The translations under genes were made by a program, and so were the position numbers. The notes under the pieces were generated by a model, which saw only the letters and a list, made by a program, of their open reading frames with translations, was not told the DNA's origin and searched no databases. Source: Vespula vulgaris (taxonomy: Eukaryota > Arthropoda > Insecta > Hymenoptera > Vespidae). Taken from it: a stretch of 64,000 nt of DNA. The stretch is from NCBI RefSeq assembly GCF_905475345.1, contig NC_066595.1:7229001-7293000 (forward strand), written 5' to 3'. Positions 50,899 through 63,132 of the stretch are shown here, piece by piece. Numbering within the stretch: position 1 is the first letter of the stretch; every line of letters begins with the position of its first letter.

Positions 50899-50976
50899 AG
50901 ATCGTCGAGCGAGATCGTCGAGCGAGATCGTCGAATAAGATCGTCGAACAAGATCGTCGAAGGAGATCGTCGAAGC
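50899..50976. repeat. Minisatellite, 13-bp unit, six copies
   Basis: AGATCGTCGARNR units start at 50899, 50912, 50925, 50938, 50951 and 50964. The CpG-rich unit contains GATC and TCGA. A plus-strand frame passes through it but is not otherwise supported. Confidence 0.9.
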
Positions 50977-52461
50977 GTGTCGACGACTACGCCTTCTTCG
51001 CAAGGTTACGTAGCTTCGTTGCCGCAAGAACGAGCCGGAATCGCGCGATAGGAAAGCCTCGTAGGTGGAAATCGATACGTCGTGACACGAATTCGCTTTC
51101 GCATTTCGTTTGGAAACTAAGAATTTTCATTGGACGATCAAATCGTTTAGTCGATTACGTCGAAGAAAATTGTTGGCTCAATGAAGCGATAACGAATCCG
51201 TTACGTTCCACTTTTCTTCTTTTTTTTTTTTATTTTCTTTCTTGTTTTCTTTTTTTTTCTATTGTATCTTTCGATAAGATTTCTCGTATAAAATTCTCGT
51301 ATAAAACATACTTATTTTTTATATCGCACACACGTTGAACGAGTCTTCGAATATTCGTAGCTTTTAAAGAAAGAGGAGTAGTGGAAATTTGTGCATAATG
51401 TCGTAAATCGGATTTACATATGCGGTAATTAGTATAAATGACAATAATTGGAGTGTAATGGTGTCGCTTCGACATGAAAATCGATTATATATGAATTATC
51501 CTGAAAAGACGTACTCTCGTTTCGGAATATAACGTAATACGAAATACGAAATATAACGTATACGAAATAAAACATAAAAATATTGTCGGACAGATTCTCG
51601 TTGACTGATTCATCTCGTTACGTTAAGACGATTTCGTTCGCGGCTTTGCACTAACTTAAAGAGTCAAATACTTCTCGCGTACACGAGCCTCATTAACTTA
51701 GATTCATGTCGTAATGGGAACTGGTTTACGCGAAAATAGCCGAATAAGATTAAAAAAAAGAAGAAAATAATAATTTTCTTATCTATAAATTTAATTTTCA
51801 GTTAAAACCAGTTATTATCCGAAGAATGATCGAACGGTTTTCTTAATGATCGTCGAAAATTGAAATTGAGATATTTATTTTGTCACCGAAGCTTGTTTTT
51901 GTCACGCGATACCGCAAAAACTCCAAGAGAATTTCATCTCGGTCGATTCGAATTTAAATGAAAGAAAAAGAAAGGTAAAAAGGTTATTTATTACCTTTGA
52001 GTTAAGTAATTAGTGGTATTAACACTTTCTGTAATCAAAGAAAGATGAGATTGAACAAACGATAGTGAAACGAGAAACGACTTATTTCCTTCGCATCGTC
52101 GTCCATGTTACCAGTAATATTTTAGAGCATCGAACAGAACATTCCTTCATTTACAATGCAAATGCAATGGATAGCTTTTCGTCAATAGTGATTAGTTAGC
52201 TCGAGATTTCCGTATGCTCGTTCTTCCATAGCTCGTAAAGTGCTTCTCGTAATAGCGGAAATGTAACAGCTATTCCTATTTAACCAACGATTAGAAATTT
52301 GCATTACAGAGCAGTTCCGAATTAAATTACCCTATGCTTATTTAATTATTCGTTGATACAGAAATTATTTCATAATATTGCACTACGTATATTTCGGACA
52401 TAGATTTTTATAATTAGATTTTAATCAAAATTATTTACTGTAATCCGTATAAAAACCTTTG

Positions 52462-52503
<42 letters not shown>

Positions 52504-52647
52504 ATATTTATATATTATATATGGTATATATATAATATATATACGTATGTAATAGAAACATTATACGGTTAAAAGTTTTAACAAAAGATTTTTCCGAATT
52601 TTTGATCAAGGCATTATTTTTAGCTGTTAAACATTCTTCTATTACAG
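50977..52647. other. Stretch without a recognised gene
   Basis: The GC-richer flank of the minisatellite runs to about 51100. AT-rich sequence follows, with a (TA)n run at 52464-52498 and imperfect palindromic TATA repeats to 52545. Confidence 0.5.
52464..52498. repeat. (TA)n microsatellite
   Basis: A TA run followed by mirrored TATATTATATAATA sequence. Confidence 0.95.
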
Positions 52648-52841
52648 TAGAACAAGATGGGAGAGATTTTCACGGCGTTAGACGGACTTAAGTTAAAAGC
52701 CAGTGAAAGTGTTCCTGTGAAGCATGACGAGAGTAATGACACTCATACAGATGCAGCCACATCTATATGCTTCTACCGGCTCAACGGCCGTACCGATGAA
52801 CGCGAAACGTTATCACGCGAAACGAGGACTTATGCGGGAAG
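52648..52841 (+). CDS. Candidate coding exon (possibly first coding exon), unrecognised protein
   Basis: An acceptor (cattcttctattacag, AG at 52646-52647) is followed after nine bases by an ATG at 52657 in good context (acaagATGG). The frame stays open for 61 codons plus two bases, up to a donor GGGAAG|gtaaaa (GT at 52842). The donor overlaps an in-frame TAA, so the open frame ends just where the exon would. The peptide starts MGEIFTALDGLKLKASESVP and continues with mixed, hydrophilic residues (HDESNDTHTDAATS, GRTDERETLSRETR). No domain is recognised. It would belong to a plus-strand gene facing away from the receptor. No downstream partner exon was established. Confidence 0.4.
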
Positions 52842-53717
52842 GTAAAAGACGACTCTTGAACTAGAAATTGTTGGACTATAATTCATTAATAACGAATGGG
52901 GAGATTTTACTTGATGCATTTCTCGTTATCGACTCTAATCTTTATTACGAGAATTAGCAAGAAAATGCATATAAACGCATGAATACATTTCCATTTCTCT
53001 GCCAGTTTGAAAATTTCTGACCGAGTTTCTCATTAGACTTTCTTCGTTTGCGTAAACTAAACGTTAGCATTGATACGAGCGATTGAGGAAATCCAATGTA
53101 ATAGCTAATCAAAATTACTTGAGAATTACGTATTTCGATGGAGTTATTGCAGAAAAAAAGTATTGCGATAATTACGATGCAATCGATATTCTTGCCCAAT
53201 CTGCCTCTCTTTTTTCTTTTTTCTTTTTTTTTCTTCTATTCTTCTTTTTTTCTTCCTTCAATAAGGCCTTTAATAACCATACAACGTGCTGATTAATTAT
53301 CCTGTTAAATAAACGATAAAGTATCGTGTCATAAAACGTCGCTATTTGTTAAAATTTCCCAATATGGCGATTCTAAAAATGATATATACGTTCATATTCG
53401 TTCCTATACGTTACACGATACACGTCTGTTCTGATACCATGAAAAAGAAGAGATATGATAAAAGAAAAGTAAAACAGAAAGAGAGAGAGAGGGAAAAAAC
53501 GTTATCGAAGGAAATATTCAACGGCGAGATCTAATTTTTGAAATAATGTTTCGTACGAGCGACGAAACGAGAACAAGCTAAAGGAAACAGGGAAAGGACG
53601 TAGATACGAGGTCCGGTTTTATTACGGGGTCTCAGCTTCAGAAATGTGTTGCTAGCGTGCACGGACATGCACGCACGAACGCGAACGAATGAGTGTGCAA
53701 CGATGCACGTATCGATC

Positions 53718-53735
53718 GCATGCGCATGCCACGTG
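53718..53735. promoter_or_regulatory. Palindrome GCATGCGCATGC joined to an E-box
   Basis: The 12-bp palindrome (53718-53729) is directly followed by CACGTG (53730-53735). Motif-based only. Confidence 0.2.
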
Positions 53736-55060
53736 ATTACCATTCGATACGGAAATTTGAAATACGCGGCTGATGGAAATTGATTTGTTTTTTTAACAAT
53801 GATCGAATCGAGCATTTCTCTCTCTCTTTCTGTTTATATTCTTTGTATTATATTTCAAAATGATGATTTCATTGTGTGTATATGTATGTATATGTATATA
53901 TGTATATAAGTGTGTGTTAATATTTAATGTTTAATATTAAAATGAAATGTAAATGGAGCGCTTAGTACAAAATGTATGTGTAAAGTAAAGTATTATAAAC
54001 ATGCTCGGTTGGTTCAAAAAGAGAAAAATAAATAAAAAAATAAATAAAAAGGTAAATAAATAAATGAATAAAATTTAATGATTAAATCTAAATAAAGCGT
54101 GACTTGTATCAGTCATTCTATATTTATGTATAAAGTCATTTTCGATGTAAAGTTCGTTTTTTAATTATACAATTTATTCGTAAGAAAGTAAACGTGATTA
54201 TTATTATCTTTATAGTCGTATCATTTCTCACATGAATCATCAAATAACATCCGAGTGAAACATAAAGGATAGAGAAAGGAAAAATGTAGAGATAAATATT
54301 GAGTCTTCGTGTCGTAAAGAAAAGCGTCATTAAGGTTCGACCAGGAGACGAGCGTTTAGTACGATTAGAAGCGAGGGGAGAATGAGAAAAGTGAAAGAAA
54401 ATGGCTATGTGAATTATTTGAATAGGAAGCAGGAGCGGGGAACAGCTGTTGCTTGCGCATATTGCTGAGATCTGTGCACATGGCGCCTCTCGTTACGGCG
54501 CACTTGTGAAACGAAACTCACCTTGAAGCACGCATAAGAAACGAGAGTAATCGTGGTTTAACGACCGATAGAAATGTCCGAAAGGCTTTGCAATGGATAA
54601 TAAAAAGGAAGCGGAAGATTCGTCCAATGAGAGTAAAATTTTCAACTAATGGAAATAATTGGAACAATTTAAAGCTGAGTTATTTTTTTTCTTCATCATA
54701 TTATACAAACACACACACACATATACATGTATACACATATATATATATAAATATATATGTACGTAACCATATAAATTTTCTCTTTGGAAAGTAATTTTTC
54801 CTTTTACATTTTGTTATCTTCAAAATCCTGCTCGGCTACCCTTACAGCTTTCAAGCTTTCCCCCAATCGTCGTTTTCTTCTTACTTGGCTTTTCCACCTT
54901 CGCTTTTCGTTCTTCGTCACATCCTTCAAGCTTGTCTAAAAGTTACGAACGCGTCTGAGAAGAGTCAAGCCGACTTATCCTCGTACAAGCTCGAATCGAA
55001 CAGTCGTGGCTTTCCCTTACCCTTACACAATTCTTTCTTCCATTCTTTCGAAAGATCGCA

Positions 55061-55099
55061 CGTTCACCTCGTTCACCTCGTTCGCCTCGTTCACATCGT
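55061..55099. repeat. 9-bp tandem repeat, four copies
   Basis: CGTTCACCT units at 55061, 55070, 55079 and 55088, with single-base differences in the last two. Confidence 0.85.
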
Positions 55100-57290
55100 C
55101 AGGATTCGTAGATTCGATCGAATAAGAGTTTCTTGCCGAACACACGTACGATCTTATTCCTATACCTATTCGATTATTCTTTAGACTATGAGAAAGGATA
55201 AAGTAGAATAAACAGTATATTCTCTATCGAATCTCATTTTGAAAATTATATTGGATACCGACCTTCCGTTATATTACATCGTTGAATATTCAAGAGACGT
55301 TGGTCGATACGAGCTCGCAACTTAAAAGCATCTCATTTTATCACTACCTAATCGTGACAAAAAAAAAAGAATACGGAAAGCTTCTAGACTTTATTTTCTT
55401 TGAAAGTAGGAAAAAAAAATAGAAGAAAGAAAAAAGAAAATACGTCCGTCGATCTAATCGAAGTTACGAATTTTATTCCGTCGAAATTTTTCTACTTTTT
55501 CATTCTTTCTTTTTTTTTGCGGTATGTTATTAAACCGATCGCCTGGCAAATCAAAGAATAACGATACGAGAAGAAAGAGAAAGAAAACGATTTATTTCGT
55601 TGTTCTTCCTTCTCTTCCTTCTTCGTCTTGCTTTCTCCTTCCGTGTTTCCATTTACCTGTTCGTCTATTTCCGTGGCACGATCGCGGGAAATCGCAAAAG
55701 AAGTTTTACGATCGTAAAGATAGCAAGATCTCTTTACGATCAGGAAACTATCTACCCGCATTTATGATCGCAGAGGCTTCTTGTTTATAGAGAAGTAATA
55801 AAAATTTCATATGTATCTCCTCGCCGATGACGAAATCATTGCGATATCATTGGTGTGAAATATGAAAAAATGAAGAGGATAAGTAAGAAAGAAAAAGAGC
55901 AGCATGATTTAAATTATGTTTACGATTTTAAATAAGTTAATCCGTATGTTCTTTTCTTTCTCTTTTTCTTTTCTTTTTTATTACATTATATCGAAGTATA
56001 TTAATCTTTGTATTTTTATTCGATCGTTTTGACTAAATAACGAAGTAAAAACGTTCCCTTATTACGGTAAGGAGTATTAATCGAGCTGAACTGACTATGT
56101 TAGACGTGGTCTCAACGTTTAATATCTTTATCTTATATTCATTTACGAATGTTATACTTCGCTACGAACTATGAAAGGGAAGTTATAAAATTAACCAGGG
56201 AACGATCATCGAGGAAACGTCGATCATGAATAATTATAAAGTTAAGCCACTTTATAAAAATATAACGTAACATTAAAATTCGCTTAAATTAATGAAAGGT
56301 ATCATTTTTATTATCGTATCTATGTCACGTGATGGCTATTATGCATAACGAAGGTCATTCGTTATAATTTGGAATTTTCACTGGTAGCAAGACGATTATG
56401 ATTAGTCGACTATGTGTTTGAAATGCATTAGGTGTAATTCATTCTCATGGGTTCAATTAAATTTTTTAACGAACCTACTACGTTTTAATAGAATTAATTA
56501 AACTTGCTATACGTTATAGTAGACGATTCTGCGGACGTTAATCTCGTTTTATCAGTGACAACAAGGGAGATATCACGTCTCTCATGGACGACATATTCTC
56601 ATCGTTATTTCTTTTTATCACTTTTATGTCGTGAATATTATAATATTTGAAAGCGACCGAGCGTGCGAACGCGCATTTTGTTATGAAAAAAAGATCCCCT
56701 CTGATAAATCTTTGAAATTTATAAGTATGTACGCGTTACGATTGTTCGTACGAAAGTAAAGTATATGTATGTATATTTGTTTAAGAAAAAAGGGGAAAGG
56801 ATGTTACTTGAGATTAAATCTTATTTCAAGCTGTTTTATTATCTATATCGTAACTGTGCGTTCGATCGAGATCACGATAACTATCGTTTCGCGCGGTTTC
56901 ACCTTGGGCGAATAATTGCGCGAGAAGTGGACGAACGTACGAATCGGCAAGTAATTTTGCAATACCCCGTAAGAACATTATGTGCGTTATTTCTACTGGA
57001 AACTACGAAAGTACATATAATTTGCTTGAATTATATTCCTATTATTATCGATACTAATGACGTAATCAGAATAATTAAGCTTTTTATCAAGAAACTTAAA
57101 ACAGAAGAAAGCTATACCATATTGTTATTATAGTGATAGCAGTATAATTACATTGTATTAACGATATCCAATATCTACGAATATTGTTAAATAATAACTC
57201 TAAGAAAAATAATTGTATATTCTCGTAGTTGTAGCTTGATATTTTAGGCGTTTAAGTTCTTCGATCGCCGTTGATCAATCTCAATGTCCA

Positions 57291-57730
57291 ATATTAATTT
57301 TCATTGTGATCGATCGATCGCGAGTACGGAAGCATCGAAGAAACAGGAAGGAAGAGGGTGGTGGTAAGGTCAAAATTTCATTTCCTTGGTTAGAATATTA
57401 CGCAACGAGGATCGAGGAGTTCGCGACTAAGCTCGAACGTCGCCTTTCACTTATGAGCAAAAACGGCTCTCAATCGTATCTACTTTATCGTATGTTACCG
57501 TTGGCAAGGGTCGATCTCCGAATTAACTCGATACTCTCAAATAGTTGACCGATGGGAAAAAAAATGCGGAACTCGAAAGTCGGCACGAGAGTCGTGGCAC
57601 GACGCGGAATACTATGCGGATTGACGCGGAATACTTCGAAGAATTTTCCAGGAACGATCTCCCTCGGCGGACTTCTCTCGAGGTGCAAGAACGTTGCCAC
57701 ACTCGGTTAGTCGTAGTCGGTCCAACCAGT
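57291..57730. other. CpG-rich block downstream of a minus-strand promoter candidate
   Basis: Unique, CpG-rich sequence with frames open on both strands (57306-57548 plus, 57485-57700 minus). Neither has a known domain. On the minus strand it would be the transcribed leader of the promoter at 57731-57785. Confidence 0.3.
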
Positions 57731-57785
57731 GAATCGTAGGAAATGTTAACTCGCTTCGCTTTTATAGACCGCTTTCCGATCCAAT
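57731..57785 (-). promoter_or_regulatory. Candidate core promoter with CCAAT and TATA boxes
   Basis: Read on the minus strand, CTGATTGG (inverted CCAAT, 57785-57781) lies about 15 bases upstream of TATAAAAG (57766-57759), which sits in otherwise GC-rich sequence. A start would be expected near 57731-57738. It points toward the receptor gene 20 kb away, so it could drive a distal 5'UTR exon. No donor of good quality was found downstream, so the link is only an inference. Confidence 0.35.
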
Positions 57786-60107
57786 CAGAGTCTCGCGTGC
57801 CTCGTACGCGTCGCGAAACTCAATCGTTGCTAAGAAATTCCTTCGAGAATTGCTTTCTGAGATCGTAACGACTTTGTTCCTCTAAAACTGTCTAGAAAGT
57901 TTCTTGCATATATAATAATCGATAAATAAGAGGGTAGGATAATTCAATGAATGACAAATCTTTTTTTCTTCCTGATTTTTTTCCTTTTATTTTCTTGCTT
58001 CTCCTTTTCCTCTTTTCTTTTAACAATTTCATCTGCGTTTCACGCAAAAGATTTTATAGGTCCAGATTTTACCAGTCGTAGTAGACGACCGTTAATTAAT
58101 CGTGCTCCGCCCTATAATCGCGATAATCACGCTTACGGAATCACGCAACTCGCTTGGAAATCTATGCCCGGTGCATTATTTTCTTCTATTATGTCGGCAA
58201 ACCGGACTAACAGTGAGAGCAGCGCAAGTAGCGCGCTTCTAGGCGGAGGCCTCTTATGTAATCGATTTCTCACTGCATTATTATGTTATCACGCCGAAGT
58301 TCATCGAGTTCTGCGTTTCCTCTCAATCCTAACTTTTCTCTATGTCTCTTTCTCTCTCTCTCCCTCTCTTTCTATTCTATTCTTTCTCTTCTTGCTTTAT
58401 ATAACGCCTCTTAGGAAGGTATTCGAGTCCTCTTATCTCATTTTCTTTGGAACTTGAAAAATTAACAAATTCAAAGTATTTTAAAAACGTGTCAGACAAT
58501 TGCGCTCCTATTTACGTTATCTTCTCAATCAAGAATATTTTGGAGCTTTTCGATCTAGATTAACATCAAGATTAACGTTGCATCTATCTTTTATTGATTA
58601 TCGATGAAGCATCTTATATAATTGCAAATATCTATGCGAATATAGACATCGAGAAAGAGAGAGAGCAAAGTTGACCTTTTTCTTCTTTCTCTTCACCTTT
58701 ATGAAACGAGACTCTATCGATGATAAACGATTATACGATCAGAAAGCTCGCTCGATATTCTTTTTCATTTGACGAAGATATTAAAAGACTCGGTTAAACC
58801 AAAATCATCCTACTATCGTCCCTGCGTTCCTTCGTTCATTCGATCGTTCTTCTTTATCGACCCCTTTTTTTTCCTTCTCCTTCCTGTCTCGTAGAGCCAG
58901 TAGAAATTAACGAGTCGGAAATTCTAATTCAATGGCAAGGCTGCCGAGAGAGTCGCGCCTTTCTTCCTTCGTCCTCCTTCTGAGCCTTCTCTTTCTCTTC
59001 TTAGTCGGTCGGCCGCTCACTCGTTCGTTCGGTTTCCCTCTCGGTTTCCCGCTTCTTTTCGATGAGACCTTTTTATCGTTTCCTCTTTTCTTCTTCGCTC
59101 TTCCGCCAAGCCGCAAAGCTACCGCGAAAAAGGATTTTTCTCCTTCGGTGTCGACTATTTTCTCGAGACACAAAACCACGTCTCTGCTCAGCTACCAAAG
59201 ATACTTACTGCAATGGAGACACGTTTACTCGTCTCGGTGATTAAAGTCGCAACGCCTGACTCGTTGAATAATGTGGCCCCGATCTTGGACGAAGATCGAT
59301 CGAATAAAACGACGAACGTGCAAACGTTCATTATTTTTCGTTATTTACGAAAAGAAAAGTGGCGAATACTCGACTCCTCTTTTTATAATTTATTCATTAA
59401 ATCCTTGATTACGACCATCTATCATTAGAGATAAAAAAAAAAGAGAGAGAAAAAGAAAAATGAAAGGGAACACGATATGATATTGCTGGTTATTGGGAAC
59501 TCGATAATACGTTTTATTACTTTCAAATTACGTCCTAGGCTTTGTTTGGATACGATCAAAAAGGGACCCTTCGAAAAGGACGCAAAGACTCTTTGAAAAA
59601 TGGAAAATATCATCCAACCATAATTCTGAGAAAAATAGAACGACAAGAATTGATCGTATAATGAAATTAATTAAGCGAATTAAGCTTTTACGCTTCGTTC
59701 GATCGAGCTAATAATTACTTTGGCGTTATGGTGAAAATCATCGATTGTTCTTGTAATCGGATTAACTTTTCTGCATTTCGGAAGCGTGTGCGGGTTACCG
59801 TGAAAACGTGTGCATCACCCTCCAGTTTCCTGCGTTTGACGTGTCGTATTCGTTGTTGTTCGAGACGAGTTCACGTCAATCGATAAAATAAAAATACAGG
59901 ACACGAATATAGAGAAAATATTAACACAAGGAAGAATGGAACTTCCTATTCGAGTTTATAAATAATTTTGACGATGAAAGATGTATCGCTTTTGGAAAGT
60001 TATAACGATAATATCCACCGTATTTCACATGGGGAATGAGCTATGTAACCTTTGCGATTGAACTTTTCGCGTGGGAGATATTTAAAATCTATTTTCTCTT
60101 TGGCGTA

Positions 60108-60141
60108 TAAACGAAACGAAACGAAACGAAACGAAACGAAA
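60108..60141. repeat. (AAACG)n pentanucleotide repeat
   Basis: Six AAACG units plus a partial one. It is the only pentanucleotide repeat of this kind seen in the window. Confidence 0.9.
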
Positions 60142-62735
60142 TGGAATTACAATTTCGATGGCGAACTCAGAAATCGGTTCCGCAGCGTCGGTCGCACGCA
60201 CGGTCTTATCGTGCATGAAAATAGGGTGGAAGGGGCGGGGGAGGACATAATAATTTGCTAATAACGACTATTCAAAGTGAAGCGTGTTTTCAAGTAGAGT
60301 ACATACGCTGTTCTAATAACAGAGTTATTGAACTTTGATTTCTACCGCAACATTTAGTTCGATTTCACTCGCACGCTCTCAACACGCTCGAAAACCGGCC
60401 GACACACGAAGTCTCGTCGACTCGTTTATGTAATGCGTAGAATTATAAGCCACTGCCGGCAAGACCACAAATCCGTTTATTCCTTGCATAAATGTGCGTC
60501 CGGTTTGGTCTCTGTGTTCGTGCGAGAGCTTATCGGAAAATAATGTGAAAAAGAAAAGCGCACTCTGGCCTATTGCGCAAGATAAGAGAGAAGTAAAGGG
60601 GATATAGTAGTATAAACGCGTTGCGTTATTTTCTAGGCGCATTGCCCGTGAAATTATTTTATATCTTTATCATTATACTAACCTCAAAAATAACTTGATT
60701 ATCGCGTTGGAATATTATCGAGGTAATTGAATTTACTTTTGATATTTCGTCAAAGTTCGTTTATATAAATCGTATGTAAGGCGTTTTGTAACGAGATTAT
60801 GTTTTACGTAGTCTCCTTTATATTTTTTAATTCTATTCCTTGCTATACATTTAAAAATGTTATCTTGAAAGTTTGTCTTGGAAATCGTTATGAAAAGAAC
60901 GTGCAACGATTCGTATTTTTCTTTTCTTTTTTTTTTCTTTTTCCGCAGTACTCTCATTGAACTCGATCACTGAGTTTAAGTTCAGTTTATTTTCGAAAGA
61001 GAAACAATCGTCGACGCGAGTTTAGAAAACAAATTAATCAAACTGCAAGCACCGATCACAATTAATCAGGTTACGCTTTAATAATTAAGCATTTTCAAAT
61101 GGATCAATAGCAGGAAAGCGAGCCTGTCCTGATTATGAGTTTCCCAAAGGAACCTACTTCATTTTTCAAATTTTCGGTTAATTGAGACTTCTAGGCGAAG
61201 CCATTGAAGAATCTCTATGGTTGTTCTTCTGTTGCTAAATAGATAAATGAAAAAAGAGTAGATAAAAAAGAAAGAGAGAAAGAGAGAAGGAGAAATAAAA
61301 TGACAGAAGCTAAGAGAAGGGGTAAATAAACGATCTAACTATCGATCATCGTTCATCATGATATATTTGAGAAAAATAACGTTCCTCTTTTCTCCTACCA
61401 ACTTTCGACACGGCCTTGGATGAAGATCAGCGTCCTTGAGTACTGTATCAAATATCAATTGAGATAGAAAAAGCGAATTGTAAAGAGGACGAACGATTTT
61501 AATACTAATATTTCGATTAAATTTGTCTAATTTATACATGCTCTTTGACACACGTAATATTGTTTCTACTTTGCAATCCGTTTTAAATTCCGCGAAAAAG
61601 GGTCGATATTTCGTTGCGAAAGTTTAACAGTAGAGTACAGTTTGTTACGTGGTACATTCTGCGGTCTGTGCAACGTATAACACTGATACGCATGACTAGA
61701 TATACCGAACGTATATCAATTATTACTAATGGCGATTGATATGACACGCTTCAGTCGCAATCGAAAAGACCTCGAGATATAACGAGACATATATTTTCTA
61801 TAGATTTTCATGATTTTTTATTCGAGGAAAAAGTTACTTGATACAGATTCAAGAATTCGTATTCTGATTTCGGATTTATTTCTTGACTTCTGAAAATCAT
61901 GAAGCGTACGGAATAAGAAAGACACTGTCTTTGCTCTTAGTCAAGCTGTAAAGCTTATACACAATAGAGTTTACTACTGATGGATTGCACCACGTTATTC
62001 CCAAATAATCTACATTATATTCGCTAGACGGCAACGTATAATAGATGAGTTATGTTACCAATCTATTTCACTCGTCTACAGTACCAGCACTTACTTTCGT
62101 ACAAAAGCATCAGCATGACGTAGAATCTCTAACCTTTATATCGATCTAAGTCGTCTACAGTTTGACGAACTGTTCGCTTCCGATTTTAAGAAAATTTTCG
62201 TTTTTGTGTGAGACTCGATGTGGATATAAAAAGCGAACATTTCGTAAACTCTAGCGTGTGGACTGGAAAGCAATATCGAGTAAGAGTGTTGTAAAAATGA
62301 TATCGAACTTTTCTTTTATACGTCCTAATAATTTTACGTTATTTGAAAACTTAAAATTGTGTCCCGAACGAAAAAAAAAGGGAAAAGAAAAAAAAATGAA
62401 AAAGAAGTGGAGGTTGTTACATAAAGATTTTAAATTTAGGTAGGTACTCAAAGCGACATGTTGATCAAAAGGAAATTGAAATGACAGAAAAAGAAACATA
62501 ATTTATTTTCATATGTTTCAATAAGCTTGAATATAGATAAGAGAAAAGAAAAATTACAAGATAGTAGAAAGTCTTATTATTGAATAAAAATAAAAATATG
62601 TATACATAAATACAAAGTAGTATATATGTAATACCTACAATCACCATATTAAAATATTATTGGAAATAAACGTAAGTGACAGATACATAAATATACGATA
62701 AGTAACATATCGATCAAAAAATCTATTCGTTACTA

Positions 62736-62740
<5 letters not shown>

Positions 62741-62815
<75 letters not shown>
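62741..62815. repeat. Compound microsatellite (TA)n(GA)n
   Basis: TA at 62741-62774 joins GA at 62775-62815. Its reverse complement matches the structure at 17669-17741. Confidence 0.95.
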
Positions 62816-62818
<3 letters not shown>

Positions 62819-63076
62819 TTAAGAATGCAAACAAGAATAAGAAAGAGTTCGAAACTAAAGATCGAAGCTGCGGCAAGGCCCACAGAAACAAGCGTGAAAC
62901 TCGATTAGAATCTGCATTTTCATTTTTATTTCCTAAATAACACTTCCCCAGCTCCCACTCGCACATAGGCGTGGATACATATCTTGCGTAACATAAGAGC
63001 GAGGTGAATTCAGTTGATCGCGTCGAACAGTCGTGTACACCGCCCGCCGTTTACCATTCGCTACAGAACACTTGAA

Positions 63077-63078
63077 AG

Positions 63079-63129
<51 letters not shown>
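63077..63129. repeat. (GA)n microsatellite
   Basis: AAAG units followed by about 23 GA units. Confidence 0.95.

Positions 63130-63132
<3 letters not shown>

Larger units (their letters stand above)
52842..57290. other. Stretch without a recognised gene
   Basis: Mixed AT-rich sequence and GC-richer patches at 53530-53770, 54420-54560 and 54880-55150. The patch at 54420-54560 carries CAGCTG and, on the minus strand, a donor TTCAAG|gtgagttt (GT at 54521-54520). An (AATA)n-like run lies at 54025-54072. Confidence 0.45.

Noticed and set aside
50899..50976. Reading the 13-bp repeat as part of a real 163-codon protein (50847-51338)
   Set aside because: The unit is not a multiple of three, so the peptide changes frame through each copy. 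No domain or splice support.
57951..58457. 168-codon plus-strand frame
   Set aside because: It starts and ends in pyrimidine-rich low-complexity sequence. The middle part is mixed but matches nothing I recognise and lacks clear splice sites.
60917..61041. Strong acceptor (ccgcag) as a possible next exon for the candidate at 52648-52841
   Set aside because: In the required phase it stays open for only about eight codons, and no independent evidence links the two.
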